From RGIG8775 sp045612185 (GTDB lineage: Bacteria; Bacillota; Clostridia; Oscillospirales; CAG-272), in contig JAZKYO010000126.1 in assembly GCA_045612185.1 (NCBI GenBank), forward strand, positions 1 to 6,514: 6,514 nt of DNA, in the 5' to 3' direction. The notes below the pieces were generated by a model. The model searched no databases. It was not told the DNA's origin and saw only the letters and a list, made by a program, of their open reading frames with translations. Below, in pieces: positions 5,227 through 6,514 of the stretch. The position numbers and the translations under genes were made by a program. Position 1 is the stretch's first letter, and each line of letters opens with the position of its first letter.

Positions 5227-6025
5227 ATATAAATTCCGCCTCTTTCAGATTTATTTTGAACTGTTCGCTTGTAGTCATCAAAATATACGCAGAAACAGAA
5301 CCGTCCATTCTTTCGAGTTCGTTTGAGTAACTATGACTCTTTCGATTATAATTTGCGAGCAAAAACAAAATTTCTATACTCTTGATATCGGTTCGCTCAA
5401 TTGCAGAATCTCTTAAGCCAAGTGCTTTTTTTGCTTTTGAAATATAGCAAACAGAATCTATCATTTCGTCAAGCAAAGCTGTATCATTCAAAACCTTGCA
5501 AATATCATCATAATGTTTTGACAATCCCGCTTCACCGCCAATAGCACCCGTACCGTATTTGTTTTCCACTACAAACAATTTATTATTTGCAAAGTAGAGC
5601 ATATCAAGACGCATGCATTTGCCAACCTGATATTCTATATCCACAATTTCCAAGTTATTCACCAGTAATTGATGCTGATAATCGCGTTCCGGCTTTGGAT
5701 GCTTTTCAAACCAGCTATCCATTTCCTGCATCATCAACAAAAAATATTTTTTGTAAGAATCGATATCGTCGCTTCTCATAGTGTTTAGCAATTCGAAATT
5801 AGTATCGCTATCTTTGTGTTTGCAATACTTCGCATCAAAGTGAAATGAATACCCCTTCTTTTTCTGTGTTATCTTAAGCAGGTTGCCGCCCTTGTAATAA
5901 ATGTTTATGTATCCATTTCTAATCTCAAGGCTCAAGACCTCTCTGTTGCTTTTTACCATATCAAGAAAATATTGCAGATCTCCATGGAGAAGATCCTCTA
6001 TAAATCGTGAGTCAATATGTCTCAT
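5210..6025 (-). CDS. PD-(D/E)XK-like nuclease domain protein
   Basis: 271 residues, cytoplasmic, no signal peptide or membrane segment. Residues about 113-160 carry a PD-(D/E)XK-type core: E113 and Q119 on a helix (ERDYQHQ), then a strand with D141 (MRLDMLYF) and a strand with E154-N-K156 (LFVVENKYG), i.e. D-x12-ExK, followed by a helical segment around H171. The N-terminal part (about 29-52) is a beta-rich, Gly/Tyr-rich block (SLEIRNGYINIYYKGGNLLKI region) that looks like a conserved separate domain. The C-terminal third (about 190-271) has no feature I recognise. The ATG at 6025 follows AGGAGG (6030-6035) by 4 bases, the best ribosome site in the window. First gene of a two-gene operon with the beta-CASP nuclease. 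The superfamily includes restriction, repair and defence nucleases. The nuclease call is from motifs only. Confidence 0.72.
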   Translation of the reverse strand: MRHIDSRFIEDLLHGDLQYFLDMVKSNREVLSLEIRNGYINIYYKGGNLLKITQKKKGYSFHFDAKYCKHKDSDTNFELLNTMRSDDIDSYKKYFLLMMQEMDSWFEKHPKPERDYQHQLLVNNLEIVDIEYQVGKCMRLDMLYFANNKLFVVENKYGTGAIGGEAGLSKHYDDICKVLNDTALLDEMIDSVCYISKAKKALGLRDSAIERTDIKSIEILFLLANYNRKSHSYSNELERMDGSVSAYILMTTSEQFKINLKEAEFIFADEN

Positions 6026-6053
6026 AAGTCCTCCTGATTATAGTCGATGATTA

Positions 6054-6082
6054 ATTATACCATATTTCTGTGAACTTTTCAA
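6054..6082 (-). promoter_or_regulatory. Promoter of the PD-(D/E)XK/beta-CASP operon
   Basis: On the minus strand TTGAAA (6077-6082), 17-base spacer, perfect TATAAT (6054-6059). The start would be near 6047, giving a leader of about 22 bases that contains the AGGAGG site. A second TATAAT-like string overlaps the leader near 6036-6041 but lacks a -35. Confidence 0.85.
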
Positions 6083-6121
6083 CCGATTTGGCTTTTCTTT
6101 GCTTTCAGCGATGCAAATTTT

Positions 6122-6152
6122 GAGGGCTGACGATTGATTTCCGTCAGCCCTC
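6122..6152 (-). terminator. Hairpin after the GNAT gene, possible terminator
   Basis: GAGGGCTGACG (6122-6132) pairs perfectly with CGTCAGCCCTC (6142-6152), 9-base loop. It lies about 35 bases after the GNAT stop codon on the minus strand and just before the promoter of the next operon. The run after it is AAAATTTG on the minus strand, so the U-tract is poor and the terminator call is based mainly on position. Confidence 0.5.
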
Positions 6153-6187
6153 GCTCTTTATCATCATCTCGACAAATTGGAATTTAT

Positions 6188-6514
6188 CTATCGATTTAAT
6201 TCACATTTATAACGGAGAACCGTTTCATCACCATAGGTTTCATAGAACTCTGTAACGCTAAAATTATTCTTTAGATAAAAACCAACAGCATCATTATCTG
6301 TTTCTGCATATACGGATATTAAACCATAATACTTTACTATTTGATTTATCATATAAGAACCAATGCCCTTGCCGCGAGCAGATAATTCTACAGCAATGCC
6401 TATTATTTCAATTTTGCGCTGCTCTGAAAATGAAATGACAATTACGCCAACAATTTCGCCTTGATTAAAACAAGCAAAGATTTTTACAGAGTTATCAATA
6501 AGAAATGTATCTAT
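6188..6514 (-). CDS. GNAT family N-acetyltransferase, 3' part (5' end outside window)
   Basis: An open frame enters from the right edge and ends with TAG at 6188-6190, giving the last 108 residues; the start is outside the window. The acetyl-CoA-binding motif A is clear: a beta strand IEIIGIAVE followed by LSARGKGIGSYMI, with the R-G-x-G-x-G pyrophosphate loop. The later YAETDNDAVGFYLKNNF segment is the typical GNAT motif B, where Asn and Tyr face the cofactor. The protein ends YKCELNR. It transfers an acetyl group from acetyl-CoA to an amine, but the substrate cannot be inferred. Base composition is very AT-rich (14 of 60 G+C at 6301-6360), unlike the genes left of the tRNA-Pro locus. Confidence 0.85.
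   Translation of the reverse strand: MDTFLIDNSVKIFACFNQGEIVGVIVISFSEQRKIEIIGIAVELSARGKGIGSYMINQIVKYYGLISVYAETDNDAVGFYLKNNFSVTEFYETYGDETVLRYKCELNR

Noticed and set aside
1..6514. CRISPR array, insertion sequence or integrase
   Set aside because: No regularly spaced repeats, transposase or recombinase motifs were seen on either strand.

Overview
The window looks like chromosomal DNA of a low-to-medium-GC Firmicute, most likely an uncultured gut clostridium of the Oscillospiraceae/Ruminococcaceae type. This placement is inference. It rests on AT-rich spacers, near-consensus sigma-70/sigma-A promoters (six found, all with 17-bp spacers), strong AGGAGG-type ribosome sites, tRNA genes that encode their CCA end, and clostridial-looking proteins. 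No marker gene is present to prove it.

Layout, left to right. At 77-125 two tandem hairpins close a minus-strand operon of two genes: an AAC(3)-family (antibiotic_NAT fold) acetyltransferase (947-1774) followed by a ZIP/GufA-type divalent-metal transporter (164-916). One strong promoter (1811-1839) drives both. Next comes a tRNA block. tRNA-Gln(CTG) lies on the minus strand with its own consensus promoter and terminator, and tRNA-Arg(CCG) lies on the plus strand, also with promoter and terminator. A monocistronic cysteine synthase-family PLP enzyme follows (2513-3442, plus) with its own promoter and terminator. It has unusual residues in two substrate-site motifs.

From 3583 to 4046 lies a rearranged tRNA-Pro(TGG) locus. 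It holds a perfect consensus promoter, an isolated 5' fragment of the tRNA, one complete tRNA, a very strong hairpin, an isolated 3' fragment of the same tRNA, and a bidirectional terminator. The spacers between the pieces contain inverted repeats but no gene.

To the right of this tRNA locus the genes look accessory and more AT-rich. A two-gene minus-strand operon encodes a PD-(D/E)XK-like nuclease (5210-6025) and, overlapping its stop codon, an RNase J/CPSF-like metallo-beta-lactamase/beta-CASP nuclease (4072-5226). A GNAT acetyltransferase gene runs off the right edge (6188-6514, minus). The nuclease pair beside a damaged tRNA gene is the best candidate for an undescribed system, possibly defence or RNA processing. 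The sequence supports the enzyme folds and the operon, but not the biological role.
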